The notes under the pieces are model-generated. The model was not told the DNA's origin. It searched no databases and worked only from the letters and a program-made list of their open reading frames with translations. The position numbers and the translations under genes are program-made. Positions 35,165 to 44,044 of a stretch of DNA of 64,000 nucleotides are shown one piece after another; the first letter of the stretch is position 1, and every line of letters begins with the position of its first letter. This stretch comes from Paraburkholderia tropica (lineage in GTDB: Bacteria > Pseudomonadota > Gammaproteobacteria > Burkholderiales > Burkholderiaceae): assembly GCF_900109265.1 (NCBI RefSeq), contig NZ_FNZM01000021.1, positions 62,001 to 126,000 on the forward strand. The letters run 5' to 3'.

Positions 35165-36253
35165 TCACGACGGCGCCGACAAGATCACGACGCGGCCCGC
35201 AATGCGCGTGGCTTGCAAACGCAACGTTTCGGCGAGGGTGTCGAGCGCCTGGGCCGGCGCTCCGATGGCGAAATTGCCCGATACGCGCAACGTCGCCGCG
35301 CTGCCGCGCACGTAGATGAAATGGCCTTTCCAATAGCGGTTGAGCGCGGCGGCCACGTCGGCGAGCGGCGCATCGGTGAACACCATGCGCCCGCGCTGCC
35401 ACGCGGTGACCGAGTAGGCATCCACCACGGCGGCGGCCGGCGCGCGCACCGCGTCGCCATAGGCGACGCTTTGGCCCGCGCCCGCTTCCAGATTGCCCCA
35501 CGCGTTGCGCACGTCCACGCGTCCCTGCGTGACCGTGACGAGCGATTCGCCGCTGTGCTGGGCGTCGTCGCCGGGCAGACTCGCCTGGAAGGCCGTGCCG
35601 ATGTCGACGACCTCGCCATCGCCCGCGCGCACGACAAAGCGGCGCGCGTCGCCGTGCTTCACGTCGAACGCGGCGCGTCCGCGCGCCAGCACGATGCGGC
35701 GCTCGTGCGCGTCGTAGCGCACGTCGATGGCCGAATCGGCGTCGAGCTTCACGATGCTGCCGTCGTCGAGCGCGAACGTGCGCACTTCGCCCGATGATGT
35801 CGACAAATCGGGCGCATGCACATACCACGCCGCGCCGACGCCGAGCGCCACGCACAGCGATGCAAAGGCCGCGCGCGGCGGCGTGAAGATCGAAGCCAAA
35901 GCGAAACGCGCGGCAGGGCGCCTGGCGCGCGGTTCCATGCGTTGTTCGACAGGTTGCTCGGCGCGCCGGTCGACGCGCTGTGCGGCAGCATCAGTGCGCG
36001 CTGAAACGTGCAGCGCATCGGCGCTGCGCCATTGCGCCAGCGCGTCGTCGAAGGCCGCGCAATGCAGCGGCGAGCGCGCGCGCCAGCGGGCGAGACGCGC
36101 ATCGTCGGGCGTTGCGCGGCCCGCGTCGATCCGCACGACCCAGACGGCCGCCTCGGCGCGAACGCGGCGCGCATGCGCGGCCGCCCGCGCGTCGCTCGGG
36201 GTGTCGGCTGAAGTGGAAACGGACATGGCCGGTTGCGGGAATTCCTTAGTCAT
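35165..36253 (-). CDS. FecR-family anti-sigma/signal transducer
   Basis: A 362-residue inner-membrane regulator. The N-terminal cytoplasmic part holds the FecR N-domain block AAVWVVRIDAGRATPDDARLARWRA-like (about 34-60; read as WVVRIDAGRATPDD), which binds the ECF sigma factor. One membrane helix follows at about 130-148 (FASLCVALGVGAAWYV). The periplasmic FecR domain (GEVRTFALDDGSIVKLDADS) and a C-terminal STN-like secretin/short domain (ALNRYWKGHFIYVRG) contact the receptor. The ATG at 36253 overlaps the sigma gene by 8 nt; an ATG nine codons on is the alternative. An unusually long Ala/Arg-rich linker (about 85-125) precedes the helix. Confidence 0.92.
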   Translation of the reverse strand: MTKEFPQPAMSVSTSADTPSDARAAAHARRVRAEAAVWVVRIDAGRATPDDARLARWRARSPLHCAAFDDALAQWRSADALHVSARTDAAAQRVDRRAEQPVEQRMEPRARRPAARFALASIFTPPRAAFASLCVALGVGAAWYVHAPDLSTSSGEVRTFALDDGSIVKLDADSAIDVRYDAHERRIVLARGRAAFDVKHGDARRFVVRAGDGEVVDIGTAFQASLPGDDAQHSGESLVTVTQGRVDVRNAWGNLEAGAGQSVAYGDAVRAPAAAVVDAYSVTAWQRGRMVFTDAPLADVAAALNRYWKGHFIYVRGSAATLRVSGNFAIGAPAQALDTLAETLRLQATRIAGRVVILSAPS

Positions 36254-36830
36254 GAGCCGGCGGGATGTCGTCGCCGTGCGCGCCTCGATCGAACTCGACG
36301 AGACCCAGCAAGGCGCGCCGCAAATGTTTTTCGACCATGTTCTTGCTGATCTGCAGACGCTCGGCGATCGCTTCGTGCGAGAGCCCGTGCACCTTGCGCA
36401 GCACGAACACTTCGCGGCAGCGCGCAGGCAGCGCGTTCACGGCGCTTTCGAGCGCGCGCGCCGTCTGCATGGCCTCGGCGAGCTGGCTCGGATCGACCGG
36501 ATCGATCGCCAGATCGGCGAAGGCGTCATTATCGTCGTCGAGCGGCGTCACGTCGATGCGTGCGTGCGCCGACGCGCGGCTTTCGCGGAAACGGTCGATC
36601 ATGAGGTTCTCGATCACGCGCACGAAGAACGCGCGCGGCTGCCGGACCTCCGCGGTGCCGGGCAAGGACGCCACTTTGACGAACGCGTCATGAACCAGAT
36701 CCGCCGCGGCTTCCGCCGACTTCATGCGGCGCGCGGCGAACGCGACGAGCGTCCGGTAATGCGCGGCAAAGGCGTTGGCGAGGCTGGAAGACGGCTGCAC
36801 GGATCGGTCTGCACGGCACCAGTGCCGCAC
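36246..36830 (-). CDS. ECF sigma factor, FecI-like
   Basis: A 194-residue extracytoplasmic-function sigma factor. Region 2 is FAAHYRTLVAFAARRMKSAE followed by LVHDAFVKVAS and PRAFFVRVIENLMIDRFR; region 4 is LPARCREVFVLRKVHGLSHE followed by IAERLQISKNMVEKHL, the FecI-type signature. The GTG at 36830 is the longest start; another GTG ten codons later is possible, and neither has a clear ribosome site. A Fur-box-like element lies 38 nt upstream. It overlaps fecR and heads the order sigma, FecR, receptor, esterase, so iron starvation and substrate-loaded receptor together should induce the operon. Confidence 0.93.
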   Translation of the reverse strand: MRHWCRADRSVQPSSSLANAFAAHYRTLVAFAARRMKSAEAAADLVHDAFVKVASLPGTAEVRQPRAFFVRVIENLMIDRFRESRASAHARIDVTPLDDDNDAFADLAIDPVDPSQLAEAMQTARALESAVNALPARCREVFVLRKVHGLSHEAIAERLQISKNMVEKHLRRALLGLVEFDRGAHGDDIPPAHD

Positions 36831-37507
36831 GGGCGGCCGGTTTCATGTCACTTACGGTTATTTTACGAATGAGAATTATTATCGTTTATTGGGTTTGATG
36901 CAAGGTGGTTGGGGATGGGGGCGTTTGGTTGATACTGAAAAGTGCGATAACTTAGATTATGTAAAGTCGCAGAGCCTCGCCTCTGTGCGAGGCGCCAAGT
37001 CCGTCATCGTCATTCAATGTTTGGCATGGAGCGTGGGTTGCTGAGGCCATTCCCGACGCCTGTGCGGACCACTCAATCCTGTTCGGTAGATCGCTCTTTA
37101 CGCGGCCGGCTGCTGCTACGACATCAATGCCTTCGCGCGAACGTTTCGCCGGCACGCATCGCGTAAAAGATGCGAGTGCAACAGGATCCGCAACTTCAGT
37201 AACCGCCGCCACGCGCCCATCGTTCAAACTTCCAGACGCTCCGATCGATTGTGAGCGGCATTGTCAATCGCGCCCTCCACAACTCGCGTCGAATCGACAT
37301 CGTGCGAATCCAAAAAACGGACCGCAATTCGCAAAGCGCGGACTCTCCGACCTGCACATACTGCACCTGACACTGCGCTTTCATTGCAATTTACGCAACG
37401 CGGGGTTGCGTTGTGTTCGGCTTCCACAAGGCCGGCGACTCTTCTAACGTTGCGATCTGTTGAGTCTTCCGCGTCAGTGGCACGCGGCCACCGCTCAAGG
37501 AGCAAAC
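36831..37507. other. 677-nt intergenic region, Fur-box-like site and small hairpins
   Basis: No gene is supported. The part near 36865-36960 is clearly richer in A+T than its surroundings and carries the promoter region of the sigma-factor operon. Two short stems, GCCTCGC...GCGAGGC (36974-36993) and CAACGC...GCGTTG (37396-37413), are visible without T-runs. AAGGAG at 37498-37503 is the ribosome site of the MFS gene. Short open frames between 37120 and 37450 show no family features. Confidence 0.55.
36868..36886 (-). promoter_or_regulatory. Fur-box-like site upstream of the ECF sigma gene
   Basis: Read on the minus strand, the 19-mer AACGATAATAATTCTCATT closely follows Fur-box patterns (GATAAT hexamers around ATTCTCATT). 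It ends 38 nt before the sigma-factor start, where Fur with iron would block transcription. Sequence match by eye only. Confidence 0.75.
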
Positions 37508-38722
37508 ATGTCCATGCCCTCTCGCGCCCTCGGCGGCAAATCGGATTCCGTCCAACTCACGTCGGGACTCGTCGCGCTGTTTGCCTTCGCTTGCGGCGCG
37601 ATCGTTGCGAACCTGTACTACGCGCAACCGATCACGCTGCTGATCGGCTCGTCGCTCCACATGTCCGCCGACTCCGCGAGCCTCGTCGTCTCGCTCACGC
37701 AGATCGGCTATGCGCTCGGCCTGTTCTTCATCGTTCCGCTCGGGGACCTGCTGGAAAACCGCAAGCTCATGATCGTGACCGCACTGGTGTCGATCGCGAG
37801 CCTCACGGCGGCGTCGCTCGTACATTCGGCAAGCTGGTTTCTCGTGCTCTCCTTCCTGATCGGCTTCAGTTCAGTCGCCGTGCAGATCCTGATTCCGCTC
37901 GCGGCGCACCTCGCGCCCGACCACTCGCGCGGACGCATCGTCGGCACCATCATGGGCGGGCTGCTGCTCGGCGTGCTGCTCTCACGCCCGCTCGCGAGCG
38001 TGGTCGCCGACCACCTGGGCTGGCGCGTCGTGTTCGGCGGCGCGGCGGTTCTGATGGCGCTCGTCACGGCCGTGCTCGCGCTCACGATCCCGCAGCGCCG
38101 TCCCGAGCACCGCGCCACTTACCTCGAATTGCTCGGCTCGCTCGTCGCGCTCACCCGAAGCCTGCCCGTGTTGCGTGATCGTGCGCTCTACCAGGGCCTC
38201 ATGTTTGCCACGTTCAGTCTCTTCTGGACGGCGGTGCCGATCGAACTGACGCGCCAGTACCGGCTCACGCAGTCGGAGATCGCACTGTTCGCACTCGTGG
38301 GCGCAATCGGCGCCACCTCCGCGCCCGTGGCGGGCCGACTGGCCGACGCCGGTCATTCCGTGCGGGCCACGCTCGTCGCCCTGGTGACGGCCGCGCTGTC
38401 TTTCCTGCCAGCCCTCGTGCATCCGGCATGGGGCGTGTTCGGCCTCGTCGTCACCGGCATCACGCTCGATTTCGCGGTGCAGATGAACATGGTGCTCGGC
38501 CAACGCGAGATCTACGCGCTGCATGCGTCGAGCCGCAACCGCCTCAACGCGCTTTACATGACGAGCATCTTCGTGGGCGGCGCGATCGGCTCGGCGCTCG
38601 CCAGCACGCTGTTCGCGCGCGGCGGCTGGACGCTCGTTGCCGGCGTCGCCCTCGTTTTCCCGCTCATTGCGTTTGTCCACTTTCTTTTCGTCGGACGCAC
38701 CCACGTGCGCACCGGCCGATAG
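37508..38722 (+). CDS. MFS transporter
   Basis: A major facilitator of 404 residues with 12 predicted helices. The first helices contain FACGAIVANLYYAQPITLLIG, and the helix 2-3 loop has the MFS motif GDLLENRKLMI. The central loop around residue 200 is rich in Arg (PQRRPEHRATY). AAGGAG before the ATG at 37508 fixes the start; upstream in-frame sequence is not family-like. It belongs to the YnfM-like/arabinose-efflux-type MFS branch by overall pattern. It is followed after 58 nt by an ene-reductase gene on the same strand and may import or export the island's substrate (inference). Confidence 0.88.
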   Translation: MSMPSRALGGKSDSVQLTSGLVALFAFACGAIVANLYYAQPITLLIGSSLHMSADSASLVVSLTQIGYALGLFFIVPLGDLLENRKLMIVTALVSIASLTAASLVHSASWFLVLSFLIGFSSVAVQILIPLAAHLAPDHSRGRIVGTIMGGLLLGVLLSRPLASVVADHLGWRVVFGGAAVLMALVTAVLALTIPQRRPEHRATYLELLGSLVALTRSLPVLRDRALYQGLMFATFSLFWTAVPIELTRQYRLTQSEIALFALVGAIGATSAPVAGRLADAGHSVRATLVALVTAALSFLPALVHPAWGVFGLVVTGITLDFAVQMNMVLGQREIYALHASSRNRLNALYMTSIFVGGAIGSALASTLFARGGWTLVAGVALVFPLIAFVHFLFVGRTHVRTGR

Positions 38723-38780
38723 ACCCCGAAGTTTGTACCCACAGTTCAACTGCAGGAAAGTGACCCACAGGAAACTCGCC

Positions 38781-39917
38781 ATGTCTTCGTTGCTGACTCC
38801 TTACGACCTGTCCGGTCTCGCGCTGCCCAACCGGATCGCGATGGCGCCCATGACGCGCGCACGCGCGCCACATCAAGGCGAAGCCACCGCGCGGATGGCG
38901 CAGTATTACGCGCAGCGCGCGTCGGCGGGCCTCCTGATCAGCGAGGCCACGAACGTCAGTTCGCACTCCGCCGCGTTCGAACTGGCGCCGGGCCTCGTGA
39001 CCGACGCCCAGGTGCAGAGCTGGAAACCCGTGACCGAAGCGGTGCACGCGAAGCACGGACGCCTGTTCGTGCAACTCTGGCACAGCGGCCGCGTGAGTTC
39101 GCTGGCGCTACTCGACGGCAATCAGCCGCTCTCGCCTTCGGGCCTGAACGACGATCTGGAGCAACTGCAAGTGTGGGGGCAACTGCAAAACGGCTTCTAC
39201 ACGAAGATCCACGCCACGCCGTCGCGCGCCATGACGACCGACGAAATCGTCCAGGCCATCGCAGAGTACCGGCGCGCTGCCATCAATGCGCTCGCCGCCG
39301 GTTTCGACGGCGTTGAAATCCACGCCGCCAATGGCTATCTGCTGCATCAGTTCCTCTCGTCGACGACGAATACGCGCGAAGACCAGTTCGGCGGCTCGCT
39401 TGCCAACCGCACGCGCTTTCTCGCCGAAGTCATCAAGGCCGTGGGCGAAGTCATGCCGCTCGCCAAAGTGGGCGTGCGCGTTTCGCCGTATGCGGCCTAC
39501 AACAACGTGCGCGACGCCGATCCAGATGGCACTTACGCGTACGTCGCGCGCATGCTCGACGAAGCGGGCATCGCGTATCTGCACGCGGCCGACACGAACG
39601 GCTGGAGCGGCCAGCCGGACTTGCCCCGCATGATTGAGACCCTGCGTCCCGCGTTCAAGGGCACGCTGATGCTCAACGGCTCCATTACGCCTTCGGCCGC
39701 CGATCGCCTGATCGCCGCGGGCGACGCCGATCTCGTCTCGTTCGGCCGCGCGTACATCGCGAACCCGGACCTCGTCGAGCGTATTGCCGGGAATCTCGAA
39801 CTGGCCGCGCCGCGCCCGGTGGGCTGGTATGGCGGCGACGATGTCGGCTACGTCGATTACCCGCCGCATGGCGCTCCCTCCGGCGAACCGTCCGCCGCCG
39901 ACGCCCTCTCCTCGTGA
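38781..39917 (+). CDS. Old-yellow-enzyme family ene-reductase (alkene reductase)
   Basis: An FMN-dependent NAD(P)H:flavin oxidoreductase of 378 residues that reduces activated C=C bonds or nitro groups. Visible motifs are LPNRIAMAPMTRARA at the FMN site, GRLFVQLWHSGRVS, the signature HAANGYLLHQFLSS with the substrate-binding His/Asn pair, and DLVSFGRAYIANPDLVERI for phosphate binding. AGGAAA precedes the ATG at 38781. It resembles NemA-type enzymes. The gene sits in front of a molybdenum hydroxylase set, so a role in reducing a ring or enone intermediate is plausible but not shown. Confidence 0.93.
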   Translation: MSSLLTPYDLSGLALPNRIAMAPMTRARAPHQGEATARMAQYYAQRASAGLLISEATNVSSHSAAFELAPGLVTDAQVQSWKPVTEAVHAKHGRLFVQLWHSGRVSSLALLDGNQPLSPSGLNDDLEQLQVWGQLQNGFYTKIHATPSRAMTTDEIVQAIAEYRRAAINALAAGFDGVEIHAANGYLLHQFLSSTTNTREDQFGGSLANRTRFLAEVIKAVGEVMPLAKVGVRVSPYAAYNNVRDADPDGTYAYVARMLDEAGIAYLHAADTNGWSGQPDLPRMIETLRPAFKGTLMLNGSITPSAADRLIAAGDADLVSFGRAYIANPDLVERIAGNLELAAPRPVGWYGGDDVGYVDYPPHGAPSGEPSAADALSS

Positions 39918-39963
39918 AGCCTTACCGCAAAGGCGCCCATGAACGAGGAAGCGAGGAGATAGC

Positions 39964-41259
39964 ATGAATCGCAAACGCATTGCGCTGGCCGTTGGCGCGC
40001 TCGCTGTCGTGGGCCTGGCGGTGGCGGGCGCCGTCATGTACGAGCCGGCCATCGCGCCCGTCACGCCGCCGTCGCCCGACAGCTTCGACGTCCAGCTCAA
40101 GCAGGAAGGCGCGCGCGTGGTCGCTCTGGGCGACTGCGTGGTATGCCACACCGCGAAGAACGGCAAGCCGTTCGCGGGCGGCCTGCCGCTCGCTACGCCG
40201 TTCGGTACGATCTATGCCACGAACATCACGCCCGACCCGCAAACAGGCATCGGAAACTGGTCGGAGGCGGCCTTCGCCCGCGCCTTGCGCCGTGGCATCG
40301 CGCGCGACGGGCATCAGCTTTATCCCGCCTTTCCGTACGTGCACTTCACGCATATGTCTCGCCATGACGTCTCGGCAGCCTATGCATACCTGATGAGCCG
40401 CGAGCCGGTCAAGGCCACCGCGCCCGCGAACGCGCTCGTTTTTCCGCTGAACTTCCGCCCGCTCGTGGCCTTCTGGAACGTGCTGTTCCTGCGCCCCGGC
40501 CCGCTTCAGCCAGACCCCGCGCACGACGCGCAATGGAATCGCGGCAAACTGCTGGTGGACGGGCTCGGGCACTGCGCGTCGTGCCACTCGCCGCTCAACG
40601 CCATCGGCGGAGAAAAGTCAGGGCAGGCGTTCGAAGGCGGCATTGTCGACGGCTGGGAAGCGCCGCCGCTCAACGCGCTCCACGGCGCGTCGAAGCCGTG
40701 GACGCGCGAACAACTCGTCACGTACCTGCGCACGGGCCGCGCATCCGAGCACGGCGCGGCCGCTGGCCCGATGCTGCCCGTCACGCGCGACCTCGCAACC
40801 GTGCCTGAGTCGGACGTCGAGGCGATCGCCACGTACATCATGTCGCTTCAAAACGGCGATGCGCCGCATACGACGCCAGCGGCCGCCACGAGCATGATGA
40901 GCGCTGCGCGTGAGACCACACCGGCCGAGCAACGCGGCGCGGTGCTGTTCAGCGCATCGTGCGCGCAGTGCCACGGCGACGGCTCACCCATGCAGACGAT
41001 CGGCGAACGCCCCTCGCTTGCCTTCAGCACGGCCATCAACGCCGCCACGCCGCGCAACGCAATCCAGATGATCCTGAACGGCATCAACTGGCACGGCGAG
41101 GACGCAATGAACTACATGCCCGCATTCAGCGGCGTATACGACGACCGGCAAGTCGCCGATCTGCTCGCTTATGTGCGCGCAAAGTGGTCTGCGAAACCCG
41201 CGTGGCCCGACACCGTCCCGCTCGTCGCCAAGCTCAGAAAGGAGGACAGTGCGCGATGA
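39964..41259 (+). CDS. Tri-haem cytochrome c subunit of a molybdenum hydroxylase
   Basis: A membrane-anchored, periplasm-facing cytochrome of 431 residues. An N-terminal helix (IALAVGALAVVGLAVAGAV, about 6-24) is followed by three c-type haem sites: CVVCH (about 59), CASCH (about 203) and CAQCH (about 337). This architecture is that of cytochrome subunits of alcohol or aldehyde dehydrogenases. A strong GAGGAG site precedes the ATG. Its stop overlaps the [2Fe-2S] subunit start (ATGA at 41256-41259). It should carry electrons from the molybdenum enzyme to the respiratory chain. Confidence 0.93.
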   Translation: MNRKRIALAVGALAVVGLAVAGAVMYEPAIAPVTPPSPDSFDVQLKQEGARVVALGDCVVCHTAKNGKPFAGGLPLATPFGTIYATNITPDPQTGIGNWSEAAFARALRRGIARDGHQLYPAFPYVHFTHMSRHDVSAAYAYLMSREPVKATAPANALVFPLNFRPLVAFWNVLFLRPGPLQPDPAHDAQWNRGKLLVDGLGHCASCHSPLNAIGGEKSGQAFEGGIVDGWEAPPLNALHGASKPWTREQLVTYLRTGRASEHGAAAGPMLPVTRDLATVPESDVEAIATYIMSLQNGDAPHTTPAAATSMMSAARETTPAEQRGAVLFSASCAQCHGDGSPMQTIGERPSLAFSTAINAATPRNAIQMILNGINWHGEDAMNYMPAFSGVYDDRQVADLLAYVRAKWSAKPAWPDTVPLVAKLRKEDSAR

Positions 41260-41777
41260 TTACCCTGAATGTCAACGGTGCCACGCACACGCTCGATATC
41301 GACCCGTCCACGCCGCTTTTGTATGCGCTGCGAAACGATCTCAAACTGCACGGAGCGAAGTTCGGCTGCGGCCTCGGTCAATGCGGCGCATGCACGGTGA
41401 TCGTCGACGGCGAGGCCACGTTTTCCTGCCTCGTGCCGGTGAGCGCGATTGGCGCACGCCCCGTACGCACGCTCGAAGGGCTCGGCAACGCTGCGCATCC
41501 CGGAGCCTTGCAGAACGCATTCATCAAGCACCAGGCGGCGCAATGCGGCTATTGCATCGCGGGCATGATCATGCGCGCACAAGCGCTGCTCGACAAGAAC
41601 GCGCACCCGAGCGAGCAGGAACTGCGCGATCACATGGAGCCGAACCTCTGCCGCTGCGGCACGCACATGCGCATTCTCGCCGCCGTGCGCGAGGTCGCGG
41701 GCATGCCACAGCCCGCGCTTCAATCGGTTGCGCAAGCCGTCGCTCAACCTCACATCGAAACGAAGGCGCAACGATGA
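41256..41777 (+). CDS. [2Fe-2S] subunit of a xanthine-dehydrogenase-family hydroxylase
   Basis: A small electron-transfer subunit of 173 residues, like the isoquinoline 1-oxidoreductase alpha chain. The plant-type ferredoxin cluster is CGCGLGQCGACTV-like (residues about 37-50, read from KFGCGLGQCGACTVIV) with a fourth Cys in TFSCLVP. The second cluster has CGYCIAGMIM and LCRCGTHMRIL. The ATG at 41256 has AGGAGG upstream and overlaps the cytochrome stop; its own stop overlaps the next start. This coupling supports a three-subunit complex. Confidence 0.94.
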   Translation: MITLNVNGATHTLDIDPSTPLLYALRNDLKLHGAKFGCGLGQCGACTVIVDGEATFSCLVPVSAIGARPVRTLEGLGNAAHPGALQNAFIKHQAAQCGYCIAGMIMRAQALLDKNAHPSEQELRDHMEPNLCRCGTHMRILAAVREVAGMPQPALQSVAQAVAQPHIETKAQR

Positions 41778-44038
41778 GCCACCAGGACGATTTCGTCGAC
41801 GAAGGCCGCCGCCACTTCATGATCTCGGGCGCCCTGTTCGTTGCCTTCAGCATGGCGCCCGGTGCAAAGCTGTTCGCTCAGGAAGTGATCGCCGACGAAG
41901 GCGCGGCGGTGCATGTCTCGAAGGAGACCCAGGCGCTCGCGGGCAGCCTCAAGACCAACCCGATGCTCGACGCGTGGATCAAGATCACGCCCGAAGGCAA
42001 GGTCACCGTTTTCACGGGCAAGGTCGAACTCGGCACGGGCGTGCGCACGGCACTGCTCCAGGTCGCGGCGGAAGAACTGAATATGGCGCCCGCGCTCATC
42101 ACCTTCCTGACCGCCGACACCGGCGCGTCTCCCGACGAAGGTCTGACCGCGGGCAGCCATACCATCGCCGACAGCGGGTCGGCGCTGCTGAACGCCGCCG
42201 CCCAGGTGCGCGGCCTGCTCGTGGACGCCGCCGCGACGCACTTCAACGTGGACGGCGCGACGCTCGTCGCGAACAACGCGGTGATCCGCGCGCGCGACGG
42301 CCGGATGATGAGCTATGGCGAGGCGGTTGGACTCGTCAACCTCCATCGTAGCGCCGCGCCCACCTCGCCGCTCAAGGACCCGAAAACGTTCCGCGTGATC
42401 GGCACCTCACTGCCGCGCGTGGATATCCCCTCAAAAGTGACGGGGGGCGTGAGTTATGTTCAGGACATGGCGTTGCCCGGCATGCTGCACGCGCGCGTGG
42501 TGATGCCGCCGGTCTACGACGCGCACCTCACGGCGTACGACGAGGCCACGGTCATGAAGATGCCCGGCGTGGTCAGGATCGTGCGCAACGGCAGCATGCT
42601 GGCCGTCGTGGCGAAAGGCGAATGGCAAGCCGTCCAGGCGCAACGTGTGCTCTCGGCCGGAAGCGTCTGGACGAATGGCCGCGCGCTGCCCGATCCGCAT
42701 ACGGTGCATCGCGACCTGAAAGTCATCGCGACGGAGCCCATCAAGATCGCGGATCACCACGCGCCCATGCCGCCCGCCGTCAAGACGCTCAGCGCGCAGT
42801 TCACGAAGCGCTACATGATGCACGGCTCGATCGGTCCGTCATGCTCGGTCGCCCTGTTCGACGGCACGCAGATGACCGTCTGGACGCATTCGCAAGGTGT
42901 GTATCCGCTGCGCGACGCGCTCGCAGAAATGCTCTCGCTGCCGAAGGAGCACGTGCGTTGCGTACACGTGGAGGGTTCGGGCTGCTACGGGCACAACGGC
43001 GCGGACGACGTGGCCGCCCATGCGGCGTTGATCGCGGCGGCCATGCCGGGCCAGCCGGTTCGCGTGCAATGGATGCGCGAGCAGGAACATACCTGGGACC
43101 ATTACACCCCCGCCATGGTGACGGAGGTGAAAGCCGCCATCGACGCGAACGGCCGCATCGTCGACTGGAACTACGCACTGTGGAGCAGCTCGCACAACGA
43201 GCGCATCGTCAACGCGGGGCGGCTGTTGCCTGCGCGCATGCTGGAAAAGCCATTCGTCTCCGCGCCTTCCACGCCGATGCTGCAACCCGAAGGCGGCGGC
43301 GACCGAAACGGCATTCCGCTCTACGTGTTGCCGAACATCTACGTGATGAACAACTTTTCGCCGACCATGCCGCTGCAAACCTCGGCCATGCGTTCGCTCG
43401 GCGCGCACATGAACGTCTTCTCCATCGAAAGCACGATGGACGACCTCGCCCGTATGGCCGGCGTCGATCCCGTCGAGTTCCGCTTGCGGCATCTCGACGA
43501 CGAGCGCGCGAAGGACGTCATCAAGCTCGCCGCAAAACAGTTCGGCTGGCCGCGCGCGCCGCGCGCCCGCAATCGTGGCGTGGGCTTCGGATTCGCCAGG
43601 TACAAGAACCTCATGGGGTACGTTGCCGTTGCCGTCGAAGTCTCGATCGAGCCGGAGACGGGTCAGGTGACGCTCGAGCATGCGGAAGCGGCGGTCGATT
43701 GCGGGCAGATCGTCAATCCCGACGGCATCCGCAACCAGATCGAGGGCGGCATCATCCAGTCCGCGAGCTGGACGCTGCACGAGTCCCTGCAATTCGACAC
43801 GCAGCGCATCCGCAGCTTCGACTGGGGCACGTACCCCATCCTGCGCTACTCGTCGGCGCCCAAACAGATCAACGTGCATTTGATCGACCGCCCCGGCGCG
43901 CCCTTCCTCGGCGCGGCCGAAGCAGCCATGGGACCGACCGCCGGCGCGCTCGGCAACGCGTTGTTCGACGCCAGCGGCAAGCGCGTTCGCGACCTGCCGC
44001 TGGCCGGCGACTCGCTGCGCAAGCTCATCGAGGTGTAA
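41774..44038 (+). CDS. Molybdopterin-binding subunit, isoquinoline 1-oxidoreductase beta-type
   Basis: The catalytic subunit, 754 residues, of a molybdenum hydroxylase. The N-terminus has a Tat-like signal: EGRRHFMISGALFVAFSMAP with cleavage near LFA. Molybdopterin-site segments are VTVFTGKVELGTGVRTALLQ, MHGSIGPSCSVALFDG, VHVEGSGCYGHNGADDVAAH, QTSAMRSLGAHMNVFSIES and GAPFLGAAEAAMGPTAGALG, the last carrying the usual active-site Glu. With the cytochrome and [2Fe-2S] genes it forms a periplasm-facing complex that hydroxylates an N-heteroaromatic ring or oxidises an aldehyde. Nicotinate dehydrogenase and isoquinoline oxidoreductase are the closest described models. Substrate unknown. Confidence 0.93.
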   Translation: MSHQDDFVDEGRRHFMISGALFVAFSMAPGAKLFAQEVIADEGAAVHVSKETQALAGSLKTNPMLDAWIKITPEGKVTVFTGKVELGTGVRTALLQVAAEELNMAPALITFLTADTGASPDEGLTAGSHTIADSGSALLNAAAQVRGLLVDAAATHFNVDGATLVANNAVIRARDGRMMSYGEAVGLVNLHRSAAPTSPLKDPKTFRVIGTSLPRVDIPSKVTGGVSYVQDMALPGMLHARVVMPPVYDAHLTAYDEATVMKMPGVVRIVRNGSMLAVVAKGEWQAVQAQRVLSAGSVWTNGRALPDPHTVHRDLKVIATEPIKIADHHAPMPPAVKTLSAQFTKRYMMHGSIGPSCSVALFDGTQMTVWTHSQGVYPLRDALAEMLSLPKEHVRCVHVEGSGCYGHNGADDVAAHAALIAAAMPGQPVRVQWMREQEHTWDHYTPAMVTEVKAAIDANGRIVDWNYALWSSSHNERIVNAGRLLPARMLEKPFVSAPSTPMLQPEGGGDRNGIPLYVLPNIYVMNNFSPTMPLQTSAMRSLGAHMNVFSIESTMDDLARMAGVDPVEFRLRHLDDERAKDVIKLAAKQFGWPRAPRARNRGVGFGFARYKNLMGYVAVAVEVSIEPETGQVTLEHAEAAVDCGQIVNPDGIRNQIEGGIIQSASWTLHESLQFDTQRIRSFDWGTYPILRYSSAPKQINVHLIDRPGAPFLGAAEAAMGPTAGALGNALFDASGKRVRDLPLAGDSLRKLIEV

Positions 44039-44044
44039 GAGAGC

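Noticed and set aside
37127..37447. Possible small gene of about 106 codons before the MFS gene
   Set aside because: No ribosome site, no hydrophobic or domain pattern, and competing frames of similar length on the other strand.
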